A stretch of 64,000 nucleotides of DNA from assembly GCA_025677825.1 (NCBI GenBank), contig JAIXMO010000027.1:248001-312000 (forward strand), written 5' to 3'. Below, in pieces: positions 21,527-33,814 of this stretch. Both the position numbers and the translations under genes were made by a program. Numbering within the stretch: the stretch's first letter is position 1; every line of letters begins with the position of its first letter. The stretch is from Helicostylum pulchrum (Eukaryota; Mucoromycota; Mucoromycetes; Mucorales; Mucoraceae). Under the pieces are notes generated by a model that had not been told where the DNA came from, did not search any database, and saw only the letters and a program-made list of their open reading frames with translations.

Positions 21527-23596
21527 ATGCCTATTGAAGTTGTACCTTTAGGAGCTGGTAATATAAACTATTGTATGAAAACTTCAAAGTACTAATAATA
21601 AAGGCACATATAGGCCAAGACGTTGGAAGAAGTTGTATTCTTGTCACGATCGGTGGTAAAAATATCATGTTTGATTGTGGTAAGTTTTTTTTTTTGTTCG
21701 TTCTCAAATCGCTTTTTTTTTTTTTGACATGGTGTTAATTAATTTATTGTAGGAATGCATATGGGATACCAAGATGCTAGAAGATTTCCAGACTTTAGTT
21801 ATATTTCAAAAACAGGCAATTACACCGATGTTTTAGATGCAGTTATTATTTCTCATTTCCATTTGGATCATTGCGGAGCACTTCCTTTCTTTACTGAAAT
21901 GTGTGGATACGATGGACCGATCTATATGACACACCCAACACGTGCTATCTGTCCCATCTTATTAGAAGATTATCGAAAGATTACGGTTGAGAGAAAAGGA
22001 GAGACCAAATTCTTTACGTCAGATATGATTAAAAATTGCATGAAAAAAGTCATACCTATTAATTTACACCAGACGATTAAAGTAGATGATGATATAGAGA
22101 TTAAAGCGTATTATGCTGGACATGTGTTGGGTGCAGCTATGATTTATGTACGCGTTGGACAAGAGTCAGTAGTATATACAGGAGATTATAATATGACACC
22201 CGATAGACATTTGGGGTCTGCTTGGATCGACAAAGTACGCCCTGACGTTTTAATTACAGAAAGTACCTATGCAACAACGATTCGTGATTCAAAACGGTCT
22301 CGTGAACGTGATTTCCTAACTAAAGTACATGAATGTGTTGCCAACGGAGGAAACGTTATTATACCAGTATTTGCATTAGGCCGTGCGCAAGAGTTATGTA
22401 TCTTGATCGAATCTTATTGGGATAGAATGGGTTTAGATGTTCCTATTTATTTTTCAACAGGGCTTACGGAACGTGCAACAGAGTATTATAAATTGTTTAT
22501 TAATTGGACAAACCAAAAGATTAAATCTACGTTTGCGCAAAGAAACGCGTTTGATTTTAAACATATTAAGGCGTGGGATAAAACTAATCTGGATTTGCCT
22601 GGTCCGATGGTGTTATTTGCTACACCGGGTATGTTAAATGCTGGTACATCGTTACAGGTATTTCAGAAATGGGCACCGGATCCAAAAAATATGGTGATTA
22701 TGCCTGGTTATTGTGTTGCTGGTACGGTGGGAGCTAAAGTCTTATTGGGTCAAAAAGTCATTGAGGTCGATAAGTACACAAAATTTGAAGTCAATTTGCA
22801 AGTAAGGAATTTATCGTTTAGTGCACACGCAGATGCTAAAGGTATTATGCAATTGATTCGAATGTGTGAACCTAAAAATGTGGTGCTTGTGCATGGTGAA
22901 CGTGGTAAAATGGATTTCTTGAGAAGTAATATTATGAAGGATTTCGGTATCCCTTGTCATATGCCAGCAAACGGCTGCAGTATAAAGATGGAAACCAGTA
23001 AAGCATTAGAAGCAAAAATTAGTACTGATTTATTGAAATCTCTTCTTTCTTCTGCAAATAAGAAGATAGATAATATACCAATCAATGATGATGTTTCAGC
23101 CAATCTTCGACCTAGTACTTCTGTTCCTATTAATGCTACACTGTTAATGCACTTTAATACAAACAAACAAACGGATTCTCCTACCATTGAAATTGTAAAA
23201 TCTATTGACTTTTCGTCAGCTACAGATGATAATACACAAACTAAAAAGAGAGAGCTGTTCTTTCAAGTGGAGAAACCGTTTCAGGTCGCTTCGTTGTTAT
23301 CGGATATTGCTCATACTGAATCTACAGCAGATGATGTGGAAAGAAGAGTGTTGGATTTATTACAGGTTGCGTTGGCCAGAACAATTGGAAAGACTTGTTC
23401 TATTGAGCGTAAACCACAAACAATCCTTATTCGAAGTGTGTCGCTGTGGTTGGAACAGACAAAGTCTCAAATATTGTGTATTAAATGGAGCTTTGAGGAT
23501 GAAGATTTAGCTAGTTTTATTTTAGGAACTGTAAATACTGTCTTGTACGATCAACAAGATATTTCTATACATACGAGACAGAGCACTGCAATATAA
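21527..23596 (+). CDS. INTS11: INTS11 (CPSF3L), Integrator endonuclease
   Basis: Three exons (21527-21557, 21614-21679, 21753-23596) in phase encode 646 residues. The metallo-beta-lactamase/beta-CASP order is complete: [16 protein letters not shown] (zinc motif 2), [48 protein letters not shown], then beta-[20 protein letters not shown] and [16 protein letters not shown], and [19 protein letters not shown] and the closeness across the whole domain point to INTS11 rather than CPSF73. INTS11 cuts nascent snRNA and paused mRNA transcripts within the Integrator complex. The C-terminal 200 residues are weakly conserved and should bind an INTS9-like partner, not present in this window. First two exons are tiny. 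Confidence 0.9.
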
Positions 23597-25194
23597 TTTC
23601 AGATAAATAAATAAAAGAGATGAAGTAATCTTTAATCTCATACATATACATATATTACATATTTAAGTTTAAATTTTATTGAGAAAAATTAAGAAAAATG
23701 ACTGATACTGGGCAAGAAAAGCCAGACAATTGAAGTCCATTTTCCTGTATCTAATGTTATCAGTTATTTTTTCGGGAGATCCTTGCAATATTACTCATGT
23801 TGCGTGTGGAACAAAATATTCTTGTTTGAGTTACAGCTTATTTTTTTTTATTATTATTACACCTTCAGTGGTGGATTTAGAAGTTTCATCATTCGTCTTT
23901 TTGCTTTTTGATACCGTTTTGGTATTCGGCGGATATATGTACAACGTCTTTCTTAATTGAGGTACATGTTCTATTTACATAGTACTTCTCACATACTTTT
24001 ATGAATGGCGGCGCAAAAAAAAAAGCATCTTAAAAAAACACAAAAAATGGATCAACACCTACCCCTCCGTTTTCTAGAAGTATAGCCGTGCGGGTGTCCT
24101 CTACGCATCCCTCCCACGTCCAGCACGAGAGGGAATGTTTCGAGAAACTTCATACTTATGCATGCGGATTTTCCCTTTACATAGGCGACCGAAAATAATG
24201 AACAAGTAAGTTGTGGTATGAACTTTTTTCAAAGAAAAAACACCCACACACAAACACACCCTCCCTCTCCTTTTAGTTTTGAAGTTTTATTTTATTCAAC
24301 CTTTTTCTCTAAAAAAAAACGGTTTAAATGGTTTTTTCTAAAAACTGCAAAGCTTTTTGATTGGCTTACTTTCTACTACCAATTTTGGACCAGCTCTGTG
24401 GGTCCTGCAAGGGATGATCGAGAAATCACCCAAGGTTAGAGAATTGATCTTTCTGGAATCTTTATACGGAAAACATAATACCAAATATGTATGCTAACTG
24501 TCTGTAAATATTTAGTTATATACGCTCCAAGTCAGGTTAAGAGATAAAGAGAGAGAAAAGGAATAAACAAAGAAAGCCCAGGTTCCTCTTACGTTTGAAG
24601 ATGTAGTTTTTACTTGATTTGTGTGGAGGGTTTATCGCCAAACATTTGGTAATTCTCTATTGTATAATACAGTTAGTATCAGGTTTTCTTTCCTTTTTTT
24701 TTTTGCACCGTACGTTAAGGAAAATATTAAATCATCTGAATTGGTCAACAGCCCAGCCGAATAAAAATTGTAACCAAGTAAACAAATACTTGCTCCTGTC
24801 CAGTAAATAAAAATAAAAACGTTAATGTTTAACGAGAACCATAATTAAATAACTACCCTGTATCCCTTTTTTTATGATGTAAGTTTTGTCATGTTTTTAG
24901 CACATATTCAACTTTCAGGGAGGTTTTATTTAGAGACTAGCTTATTTTTTCTCTTTAGGATCAGATCTACAAGCTTGTTATGCAACTTATATTATCTTAA
25001 TTTTTCTACTCGGTAGTAGTAGTAATAGGCAAACGAGGGATATGAAGAGACTGAATAAAAAAAAGATATGCTCAAGAAAACTAGGCCCTATAAAGCCGAA
25101 TCGACGGTTTTGTTTTCAAAAGTCAGGTATAATTTAGGTGTATGTTTTTTATATTTTTATGTACAGATGATATATATATAAATAGCAAAATGAA
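23597..25194. other. Gene-poor spacer with one dispersed repeat
   Basis: No gene is supported. Short ORFs at 23730-23960, 24218-24439 and 24619-24810 are of low complexity or lack any family features. The only structured element is the repeat copy at 24080-24150. Confidence 0.45.
24080..24150 (-). repeat. Second, inverted copy of the 4619-4694 retroposon-like unit
   Basis: Read on the minus strand this segment begins AAGTTTCTCGAAACATTC and ends GCACGGCTATAC, the same ends as the copy near 4621. The middle matches GGACG-GGGAGG and TGCGTAGAG with small insertions and substitutions. The outer stem (CGTGC with GCACG) is kept although the inner pairs differ. No clear flanking duplication and only four A follow the unit, so this copy is older. 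Confidence 0.6.
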
Positions 25195-25800
25195 CTAGAT
25201 GAATTGTACAATCTTATTATAATAGAAATAAGGTTGCGGTTGAAAATAAGAAGGCATTTGATTGTGATAAAAATGAGTAGCAGCAGAGTATCTAGGATAA
25301 TTTGATGTTGGATTACTGGTAGGAGCCAACTTGTTTTTTTCTAATAAAGTACCTAATGGAATGTCGTCGTCTTCTTCTTGTTTTATACTATTACTTGTTG
25401 TTATTTGTTGTAATAAAAGTAACATCTTTCGTAAATGAATTGTTTCCGAAAGTGGTAAAGCGTTTTGACGGAGTTTTTGATGTGTGGATTTATACAAGTG
25501 CCATTGATGCATTGCGTCTTTAGGCCCGTCAGTTACTGCTGTGCTAGGAATATACATTGCTCGACGATTAAGTTTTTTTTGGATGTCTTGTTTTTTTGTG
25601 GCTGCTAGTAATGTTACATGCTTTTCATCGGCTGACCATGTGTCTTGCTGCGATAGAATAGATACAGATCTTCTCTTTTTGTAGGGTGGTGATATGAGCT
25701 GTAATACCTTTGTCCATTTAGAGAAATTATCTGATACCTTGGAGTCAATTGTACTGGTTTGAAATGGAGGAGGAGAATGACGTTTTGTTTTTTTATTCAT
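25195..25800 (-). CDS. Hypothetical disordered protein, 201 residues
   Basis: A single uninterrupted ORF starting MNKKTKRHSPPPFQTSTID. It is basic at the N terminus, Gln/Ser-rich in the middle with a possible amphipathic segment LRKMLLLLQQ, has an acidic patch EEDDDIPLGTLLEKNK, and ends in a Tyr/Pro-rich tail YFQPQPYFYY. There is no signal peptide or membrane segment and I recognise no domain. The composition fits a small nuclear or regulatory protein. Clear ORF length in A/T-rich DNA and biased composition favour a real gene. Confidence 0.5.
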   Translation of the reverse strand: MNKKTKRHSPPPFQTSTIDSKVSDNFSKWTKVLQLISPPYKKRRSVSILSQQDTWSADEKHVTLLAATKKQDIQKKLNRRAMYIPSTAVTDGPKDAMHQWHLYKSTHQKLRQNALPLSETIHLRKMLLLLQQITTSNSIKQEEDDDIPLGTLLEKNKLAPTSNPTSNYPRYSAATHFYHNQMPSYFQPQPYFYYNKIVQFI

Positions 25801-28000
25801 TATTTACTTATTTAAAGGGGGGAGGAAAAAAAAAAGTAAAGAAGAAAGAAAAAATAAATATATGCTTATATATAGTTATGTATCTTCTTGCCTCCGATTT
25901 AAGGGCTAGAACATTTTCTTTTGTAAACCGTTTTTTAGTACCGGGTCTGGACAAATATTTTAATTATTCTTAACCTGCCTTTTTTAGACTTTTTTTTTTG
26001 CTGTTCTTACACGTGTAACATTAGGAGGGAGCCAAACCAAATTACGGGCCGATGATTTTATTTTATTTTGGCTGAAACTATCACTTTTCTATAAAAAGTA
26101 ACAATGATTTTAATATTTTAGTTTGTTTGTGCATTGCATTACCTTTTTACTTTTTGTAATGCACGTCATTAGATATATAAAAAGATGGTATTTATTGGAT
26201 ACAACAAGTCATTTTCACTGCATTTATAAAGGGGAAACAAAATGTATTGGTTAATTGAAGTGTAGTATCAATCGAACCAATAGTACTCCTTATTAAGCGT
26301 TTACGAAAATGATAAATGTCAATTTCAAAAAAAAAAAAGTTAAAACCCCCCTTTTTTTCGCTCGGGCACTAATGTTAAATCCCTAAAATAAGGATGACAG
26401 AACTAAATTGTTTTTTTTTATTTGATAGTTAAAACTTGTCCAGGTATGGTAGTTGCCGAGTTCAATTGTATATTGCTCAATGAGCTTTCTTTATTTGTAT
26501 ACACACAATTGCCAAGAGTTAAAATAATTGAGTTAAAATAATTGCAAGATTTACTTTAATGCGAAACCTTAGATAATAGATATAAGTACTTGCCAAGTAG
26601 TTTCTGGTAGATGCCGCATATATAGTATATTGGTTGCATGACCGAACTCCGGGAAACTGTTTTTTATGGGACAAAAATAGACAAGAGCATTTATTATGTC
26701 TGTAATGATAAGCGTCTCGAAGTGGTAGAATATATGAATCTCCTTTTTTTTGGTGCCTATTTTAAGCGTCTAGGCTAGGATCAGAACTTTTTTTTTTTTT
26801 TTTTTTTGTAAAAAAAAAATGCGGTGGGTAGAAAAAGTAATATACAACGCTTATCTTGGTTTTTAGAAAGAAAAAAAAAATGCTTTTAAAAAAAACTAAA
26901 CCAGTTTATACATAGAAAATTTCTATTATTATAACAACAAAATACATAGTGCACAAATATATATAGAAAACGCGATAGTACATTATAAAATAGCTATATC
27001 TTCTCTCTCTTTAAAATATATACGCCATCTTTTTTTTAGATGACTGAAACCAGCAAATCAATCCTTTGGAGAAAGACTGTTATTTGACAGGAGTTGTTTC
27101 ACCTTGTATAGAAAAAAAAAAGGGCGCCCTGAAAGTACTACGAAGATCTCTTACTTTTTTAAAAAAATACCGTACATAAATAATTTTATCGCTAGAGATT
27201 CAAAATATAAAACAATTAATAAATTATACTACATGTGTTTTTTTTTTAATAATTGAATTATATTGACAATATATTAACCAGATGATGTGTTTTAACAAAA
27301 GGAGAGAGGTATAATTAAACACGTTTTTTTAATATAAGGAGTTTCTTTTTATATTGGTTTTATTACAAATATCTGTTCATGTACGCATTTAGGCGTTTTA
27401 TACGTTTTGACAGGTGCCGTGTGTTGTATGTGTGTGTGTTAGTATATGTGTGCGTGTGTATGTGAATGTGTGTGAAAATGTACGTATAATTCGACGGTTC
27501 TCGGAAGAAAAGACGATTCCACACAATCAATTGTTTTATTAGAAAAGTTTGGTGGGTAAAGTTAACTAAGCAGGTGGTTGGCAAAAATGTCACAGCGTTT
27601 TTTTTTTAACCTCTTGCATGAAAATTTGAAGTACAAGCAAACACAATTCCTTCAGGTACGGAATCTCGGTTCCCATACAAAAAAAAAGTCCTTCAGGTAT
27701 TTTTTATTGTTTGAAGTGCAGTTTTATTATTTTTTGATATATTCTTGAAAGTCGTTTTTATCTTCATTGAACATTAATATTTTATTTTTATGTTTTTTCT
27801 TCTTCGAACTTTCAGCTTCTTCTGGGCGGTTTCTTTTTTGTTTCTATAATTATTATTCTTATTGAACTTTGATATTACTTTTGTTCCGTCATCTAAAGTA
27901 ACTTTTCATATTTCAAGCTAACCGATCTATTTGGGCTATGGATGGTTGAGCTTGTGATGATACTGGCGGGCAATATGGGTGGGTTAGTCGTTGGAGGGAG
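25801..28000. other. Long A/T-rich spacer with a GT microsatellite
   Basis: No gene seen over 2.2 kb. A degenerate GT-rich microsatellite lies at about 27418-27475, and many poly-A/T runs are present (for example 26788-26806). The ORF at 27363-27593 is the antisense of this microsatellite. Confidence 0.5.
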
Positions 28001-28060
28001 GAATGTGAAGTATTTACTCTGACGGTGAAGCGTTTACTCTGACTGTGAAGCGTTTACTCT
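28001..28060. repeat. Three tandem 20-base units
   Basis: Units gaatgtgaagtatttactct, gacggtgaagcgtttactct and gactgtgaagcgtttactct follow without gaps. The second and third differ at one base. A partial unit may begin after 28060. They are untranslated as far as I can tell. Confidence 0.75.
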
Positions 28061-28149
28061 GCTTGTGCCTGTTACCCAGTGTGATAAATAGTATCAAATT
28101 ATAAATAAAAAGAGACAACAGTAGGTAAGATGAAACTTCTTATAGATCT

Positions 28150-28675
28150 TTATTGATGAACGGTAACCTTGGCGAGGCAATCATAATAAATACTGTAGAA
28201 GCGTACAGTCGTACTAAATCCGTAGATATACACCAAGTACATCAATCCTCACGACACACATCAAAGTATACAAATATCTGGGCCCCTGCAAGCAGAGTAC
28301 CCAGGTTAGTAAAGTTTGCCCAGACGTATTGGTATATTTTTTTTTCCAGCTTCGGAAAAGAAATATACAATACGCAAATCTTCCAAGGTGGACAAGCTCC
28401 AAAAGGGCTTGTAGCCAGACCCTACAAATAGCTCTAGCTGTAACCCCCCCCCCCAACCACCTGTCTGGTGTACCAGTGATGGCTCCACTTGTCATTGGTA
28501 TGCAATCTTGTGATTGCTTGATTACTTCTGTAGTTCGTTTGGATCGGGCTGAAAAACCGAATGTGGGACCATTGTCGTTTTACTTTGCTGTCACCATTGA
28601 AAATACCAAGATTTATATTGATTACGAGAGTTGGAACAAGGCGAAATTAATAGAATTAGATGAATCAAGATGATC
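28150..28675 (+). pseudogene. ORF fragments of an unrecognised gene
   Basis: Overlapping plus-strand frames give protein-like pieces: GEAIIINTVEAYSRTKSVDI, ending at a potential donor after 28302, and later VTPPPNHLSGVPVMAPLVIG to ENTKIYIDYESWNKAKLIEL before a stop at about 28673. No start, splice path or family links them. A decayed multicopy gene is the simplest reading. Confidence 0.25.
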
Positions 28676-28848
28676 CGTGGAGCTCTTCGATTTGGCTGGA
28701 TAAGGCAAGACGACTTCGGTCACATTTTCATCACCCCAGAACGTCTTCCCTTTATCGCGCGTAGATCGAGACCGCTCTACGTCTTTACTATTGTCAACCA
28801 TATACGGGTTTTCACTTACTGCGACCATGAAAGTATAAAAAAAAACCG

Positions 28849-29202
28849 ATGGATAATGAAAACTCGTCTGCCCTGGCTTCTCAATTGTTCCGGTCTATAG
28901 CTTACAGCGTTATCAAATCCCCTTCTAATACCTGCATCGAGAAAGACTTCGTAATATCTTTACATGGACAATGTAAAAATGAAACAAGAATTAAAGTGCT
29001 TTTTAAGGAATTGATTGAAATGTTTGGTGAAAATAACGAAATGCCTGTCATTGGAAATCTTGACTTGAACAACCGTATCTTGAAGAACGTGGTAACAATA
29101 ATAGCTTCTGATATACCAAAGGCGAATGAAACTATCGCCGAAAGTATACAAAAAGATTGTATTCATTTAGTTCATGTTAAACCGTTTTTTTTTTCCTCTT
29201 AA
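28849..29202 (+). CDS. Hypothetical protein, 117 residues
   Basis: ORF beginning MDNENSSALASQLFRSIAYS and including CKNETRIKVLFKELIEMFGE, NLDLNNRILKNVVTIIASDI and ETIAESIQKDCIHLVHVKP, then a T-run giving several Phe codons before the stop. The amino-acid pattern (amphipathic helices, no low complexity until the end) looks genuinely coding. No family recognised. It may be the surviving exon of a larger decayed gene, since it sits beside other relics. Confidence 0.35.
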   Translation: MDNENSSALASQLFRSIAYSVIKSPSNTCIEKDFVISLHGQCKNETRIKVLFKELIEMFGENNEMPVIGNLDLNNRILKNVVTIIASDIPKANETIAESIQKDCIHLVHVKPFFFSS

Positions 29203-29903
29203 CTTATCACCACTTGTCATTTTTTTTTAAAAAACTTATTATCACCAGTCATTTTTTATTCTCATCAGTATTCATTTAATTAACGGTACATATCATAACA
29301 AATAAAAAGCTGTAAATGCTCCTCTTTTTCCATTGCGTTTGGTTTACAAGATGTTACTTTACAGTCCTAGAGACGATACGTCTTGAATAAACGGCACATG
29401 TATTTATGTATCTCCCCCCCCCCCAAAGGCAGGGACCAGGCATGATCTTGCCTAACTATGGATTTTGGGTCAGTGGCAGATGTAGCTTCAGAATAATGTT
29501 CTTTTTTTACTAACCCAAAAAAAGTCCTTTGATGCTGCATAAAAAAAAAAAGCTTTTTATTTCGTTCTAATAGTAAGATTGAAGATGGGGACATTTTTTT
29601 TTCTTCGCAATACCCGGCTAAGGATTTCACTTTATTTTTTAGAAAAATATACAAATCATTTTGAAAACTGAGCAAAACAGCTTTGCAACATTATTTACTA
29701 ACTAAAGAATAAAGCGTCTAACTCTATAAAGTAATCCCGCAAATCCCCACTTCCATCTTTCCCACTCTTTCAGGATTATCCAATCGCCTTCATCTTGCTG
29801 TCATTACTGTGACTAGCTTTAAATAAGTTTATCCTCCCCCCATCTCATTATTTTTTATTTATTTTTTCTTTCCGTTTCTTTTATTACATTACCCCTTTTC
29901 ATC
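29203..29903. other. Intergenic, 5' region of NFS1
   Basis: Degenerate repeats of a ttatcacca-gtcattttt pattern occur at about 29204-29275. The final 100 bases before the NFS1 start are T/C-rich. No gene supported. ORF 29367-29675 (minus) is low complexity. Confidence 0.4.
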
Positions 29904-30289
29904 ATGTTGAGAAAAGTATTGCAACGTTCTTTAACAAGACCAAATTTAGTTCAGCCTATAGTTAAGAGAGCCTTCGCTATCAGTGCTATCAAACGTCAAG
30001 AATCTGATACTTTAAGGCCTACTTCCGGTAAATCATTTTTTATATATGTTGCTGACAAATAGACTTTTATATTAACTTTTTTTTTATGAATAGATTCTTT
30101 AGGGTTTGAGTCGACAGCTGTCAAAGACTATGATAGACCTATTTACCTTGATATGCAAGCTACCAGTCCTACCGACCCTAGAGTATTAGACGTTATGATT
30201 CCTTATATGACCGAGTTATACGGTAACCCTCATTCTAGAACTCACAAGTATGGTTGGGAAACTGAGGAAGCTGTTGAGAAAGCTCGTGA

Positions 30290-30337
<48 letters not shown>

Positions 30338-31811
30338 GCTTTTTATATTTGTAAAAGGGGGTACTAATACGGTTTAATAATAGGAAGTTGCTAAATTGAT
30401 TAAAGCTGATCCTAAAGAAATTATCTTTACATCTGGTGCAACTGAATCCAACAACTTGAGTATTAAAGGTGTTGCCAGATTCTACAAGAACAAGAAGAAG
30501 CATCTCATTACCACTCAAATTGTAAGTTACGAAAAAAAAAAAAATTATACTTGCAAACTAATATATTATATAGGAGCATAAATGTGTTTTAGATTCATGC
30601 AGAGTTTTACAAGAAGAGGGTTTCGAAGTAACTTACCTTCCTGTTCAAACCAACGGTCGTATCGACATGAAGCAACTGGAAGATGCTATCCGTCCCGACA
30701 CGGCTCTTGTTTCGATCATGACTATCAACAACGAAATTGGTGTTATGCAACCTATTGAAGAGATTGGTAAATTGTGTAGATCTAAAAAGGTATTCTTCCA
30801 TACGGATGCTGCACAAGCGGTTGGTAAAGTACCTATGGATGTCAACGCCATGAACATTGATTTATTGAGTTTATCCGGTCATAAGCTTTACGGTCCCAAG
30901 GGTATTGGTGCCGTCTACGTTCGTAGAAGACCCAGAGTTCGTTTGGACGCTGTTCAAAGCGGTGGTGGACAAGAGAGAGGGTTAAGAAGTGGTACTGTTC
31001 CTCATCCTTTGGTTGTTGGTTTGGGTGAAGCTTGTAAGATTGCCAATGAAGAAATGCAGGTAAATTTATTTATTTACAACAAAAAAAAAGTAGTGAGGAA
31101 TGTCCAGTGATGAATCGTGCCTAACGGTGTCGATAAATAATGGGAGCGAAAGGTTATGGCAAGAATAGTATATTTGTGCCTTTTTTTTTCTTTCTCTTTT
31201 CTCTCTAAAAAAGGGGAAGGGGAAAAAAAAGAGATACACGTATATTATTCTAATTCTTGTTTTTTTTTAAGCAAGACATAAGGTTTTCGCAATGAATCCA
31301 TTGTGCAGGGGTTCTGAGGACTTTTTTTTTATGCTTTTTTTTTATAATTATATTTCTGTAACTTATACTGACACATATATAATAGTACGATCATGACAGA
31401 ATTGCTAAACTCTCCAAGCGTTTGATTGATGGTATCCAATCTCAAGTTGAAGAAGTGTATCGTAACGGTGACCCTGATCATAACTATCCCGGTTGTGTCA
31501 ACTTATCATTCTCTTACGTTGAAGGAGAGTCGTTATTGATGGCGTTGAAGGATATTGCTTTATCTTCTGGATCCGCCTGTACATCTGCTTCTCTCGAACC
31601 TTCTTATGTCTTGCGTGCATTAGGAGCAGACGATGAGATGGCACACAGTTCTATTCGCTTCGGTATCGGTAGATTTACAACTGAAGAAGAGATTGAATTT
31701 GTTATTAACAAGGTTACTCAACACGTCCACAGATTAAGAGAGATGTCTCCTTTATGGGAAATGGTACAAGAAGGAATTGATATCAAGTCAATTCAATGGT
31801 CTCAACATTAA
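29904..31811 (+). CDS. NFS1: Mitochondrial cysteine desulfurase
   Basis: Five exons in phase (29904-30027, 30094-30290, 30384-30521, 30574-31059, 31386-31811) encode 456 residues. A basic presequence ([15 protein letters not shown]) indicates mitochondrial import. The PLP fold includes [39 protein letters not shown], the PLP lysine in [32 protein letters not shown] and the catalytic Cys loop [17 protein letters not shown]. The C terminus ends [18 protein letters not shown], as in mitochondrial orthologues. It supplies sulfur for Fe-S cluster assembly on the ISCU scaffold with Isd11. Intron 2 carries a run of 44 A immediately after the GT donor, and the fourth intron (326 bases) is unusually long for this window. 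Confidence 0.95.
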
Positions 31812-31916
31812 ATCTTTTTAGAAGCACTAAAAAAAAAAAAAAACTGTATCATATTTCCCCCTTCCTTTAAGATCTTTTTTTTTATTTAAGAAAAATAAAA
31901 TATATAAATATTAATT

Positions 31917-33315
31917 TTATTGTGGTTGTCCTGGACCTCCAGATTGTTGCCAAGAAAGACGGTCATGATCACCAAGCTTTCTTGGTTTGAAAAAATGCCA
32001 GCCTAAAAATACCACACCCAACAGTGTACAAACACAACCCATCACGATCCAAGCTAGGCCCATAAACGGATTTCGATCACCCAAGAAAGACGTACCTGTA
32101 AGAACGATAGATTTTGTTCCTCCATAAGCAGTAATATCATAATTAAGAACAACATTCACTTCATAAATACCAGCTTGAAGTGTATTATCTCTTAAAGCAG
32201 AATACAATTTTCTAAACGTAGGATACCAACTGGTTCTCATCCACACTTGAAAATGCTCATCGTCTTGAGGATGGAATATCTTGTCTGCTGAATATCCCTC
32301 AGGGTATTTCTTTACCCAATTAGGTGGAGGCGCAAGTTCAGCAGGATTCATTTGTGTAGAGTGTAATCTCTTTTTATCGGCCGGCCAAGCAATACCTGTT
32401 TCATCAAAGTTCATTGTTGCGTTGGTTTGACTTCCAGGTGAATTAAGAAATGTTACATCAAATGTGTCTTTTAATAAATAAAAAACGGTTAGTTAATAAA
32501 GTATTTTGAGTATGCTTTTTCTCTTTGCTTTTACCGTTAAACATGGAATTAGCAATAAGTCCGCAAGGATAATAAATTTGACCTTGCTCATTAGCATTCA
32601 CAGGAGAACAAGAAGCAGCAGCATCTTGAGCAGTAATAACATCACCATTAAGCTGACTGTAACTAAGACTTTTGACATATTTACGATGATTCTGATAAAA
32701 GTTGGTGAGTTTATAGTACAAGAAAACAGGTGTCTTTATTTCAATAGGTGTATTGAAGCGAATCGTACAATTGCCTGGTTCTCCTGCAACTGGGTTAGGT
32801 GTGAATCGATAAGAAGGGATACGAGGTGCTACACACAAAATAATTAGAAACTAATACCGGGTTTAAAATAATTGTATATATTTTTTACGTAGGTCTCCTT
32901 CTTTAGTAAATTTGTATGAATACAAGTTATCATCCAAAACTTGTGCAGTACCATTGTTATCCTTACAATGAGTATAATCAATTATAATCTCATTGACCTA
33001 CAAAAAAAGCTTGTTAATAAAAAATATCTTTTGTAAAAAAAAAAAAGAAACCTACGGTATCACTTTGATATAAAAAGACACCACCTAAAGGAGCAAACAA
33101 AATACCTGCTATAAAGAGTGTAGGTAATACAGTCTTTGGTGTTAAAAGAGGTTGCCAAGCCTTAAGACGTTGTTGCTTAAAAGCGGTATCTACAAGAAAA
33201 GAGAGAGATAGGGTTAGTTAATTTCTGGAGCAAAAAAAAAAAAAGAGTTTATTCTCTCTTTTTGAATTGTTGTTATATATTTACTAGCAGGTTTTTTACT
33301 CTTCTCTTCAGACAT
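31917..33315 (-). CDS. CDC50/LEM3 family subunit of P4-ATPase flippases
   Basis: Five exons in phase (33315-33285, 33189-33056, 32997-32889, 32828-32535, 32467-31917) give 372 residues. A cytosolic N terminus and first membrane segment ([20 protein letters not shown]) are followed by a large lumenal domain with CDC50 hallmarks: [40 protein letters not shown] with its paired cysteines, WPADKK, and [20 protein letters not shown]. The second membrane segment is [20 protein letters not shown]. Such subunits are needed for ER exit and activity of Drs2/Dnf-type flippases, which keep phospholipid asymmetry. Which of Cdc50, Lem3 or Crf1 it matches best cannot be decided by eye. Confidence 0.92.
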
Positions 33316-33814
33316 GATGAGTAAAAAAATAACAAAAAGGAGAAAAATGTTTTTCTTTCTTTTTGTGAGCATTATTTCTCTCTTTATTTTTTAAACCACA
33401 GCTTTCTCTCTTTCTCTCTCATTTAGTGTGACCCAAGATGATATTTAGTCTTAGCTTAAGAAAAAAAAAGGTGCGTGTATGTAGTAAACTTGTATTTTAA
33501 ACCGTACCAAGTTTATGTGCTACCTATAGTCAGTAGTATACATATAAAAACATAGTATAGTACAAGTAAATAATCTTCTTTTTTTTAGGCATAAAAAAAA
33601 TGGGGTTTATCAGCCACAATGTAATGTAAAAACTAGAGGATTTTCATCTAAAATAGCACACGCCAAGCGTCAAAACAGCTGAAAAAAAAACTAACCATTT
33701 TGTTCAATCCCAGCGCCTTCCCTCCCTCCCTCTTTTAATGTATAAATAGGGACGCAAATCTCCTCTATCTCTCTTTCTTTTTTTTTCTTTTTTTTTCAAC
33801 CCCCCAAAAAAAAA
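33316..33814. promoter_or_regulatory. Divergent promoter of CDC50-family and DHHC genes, with TATA box
   Basis: A canonical TATAAATAG at 33741-33749 lies 66 bases before the DHHC start, followed by a CT-rich leader. The CDC50 side shows CT-rich tracts (33398-33420) but no evident TATA. Confidence 0.5.

Noticed and set aside
27363..27593. ORF with THTHTYTNTH repeats
   Set aside because: Translation of a GT/CA microsatellite; no other evidence of coding.
30216..30518. Minus-strand ORF with a long Phe run opposite NFS1
   Set aside because: The Phe run is the A44 intron tract read backwards.
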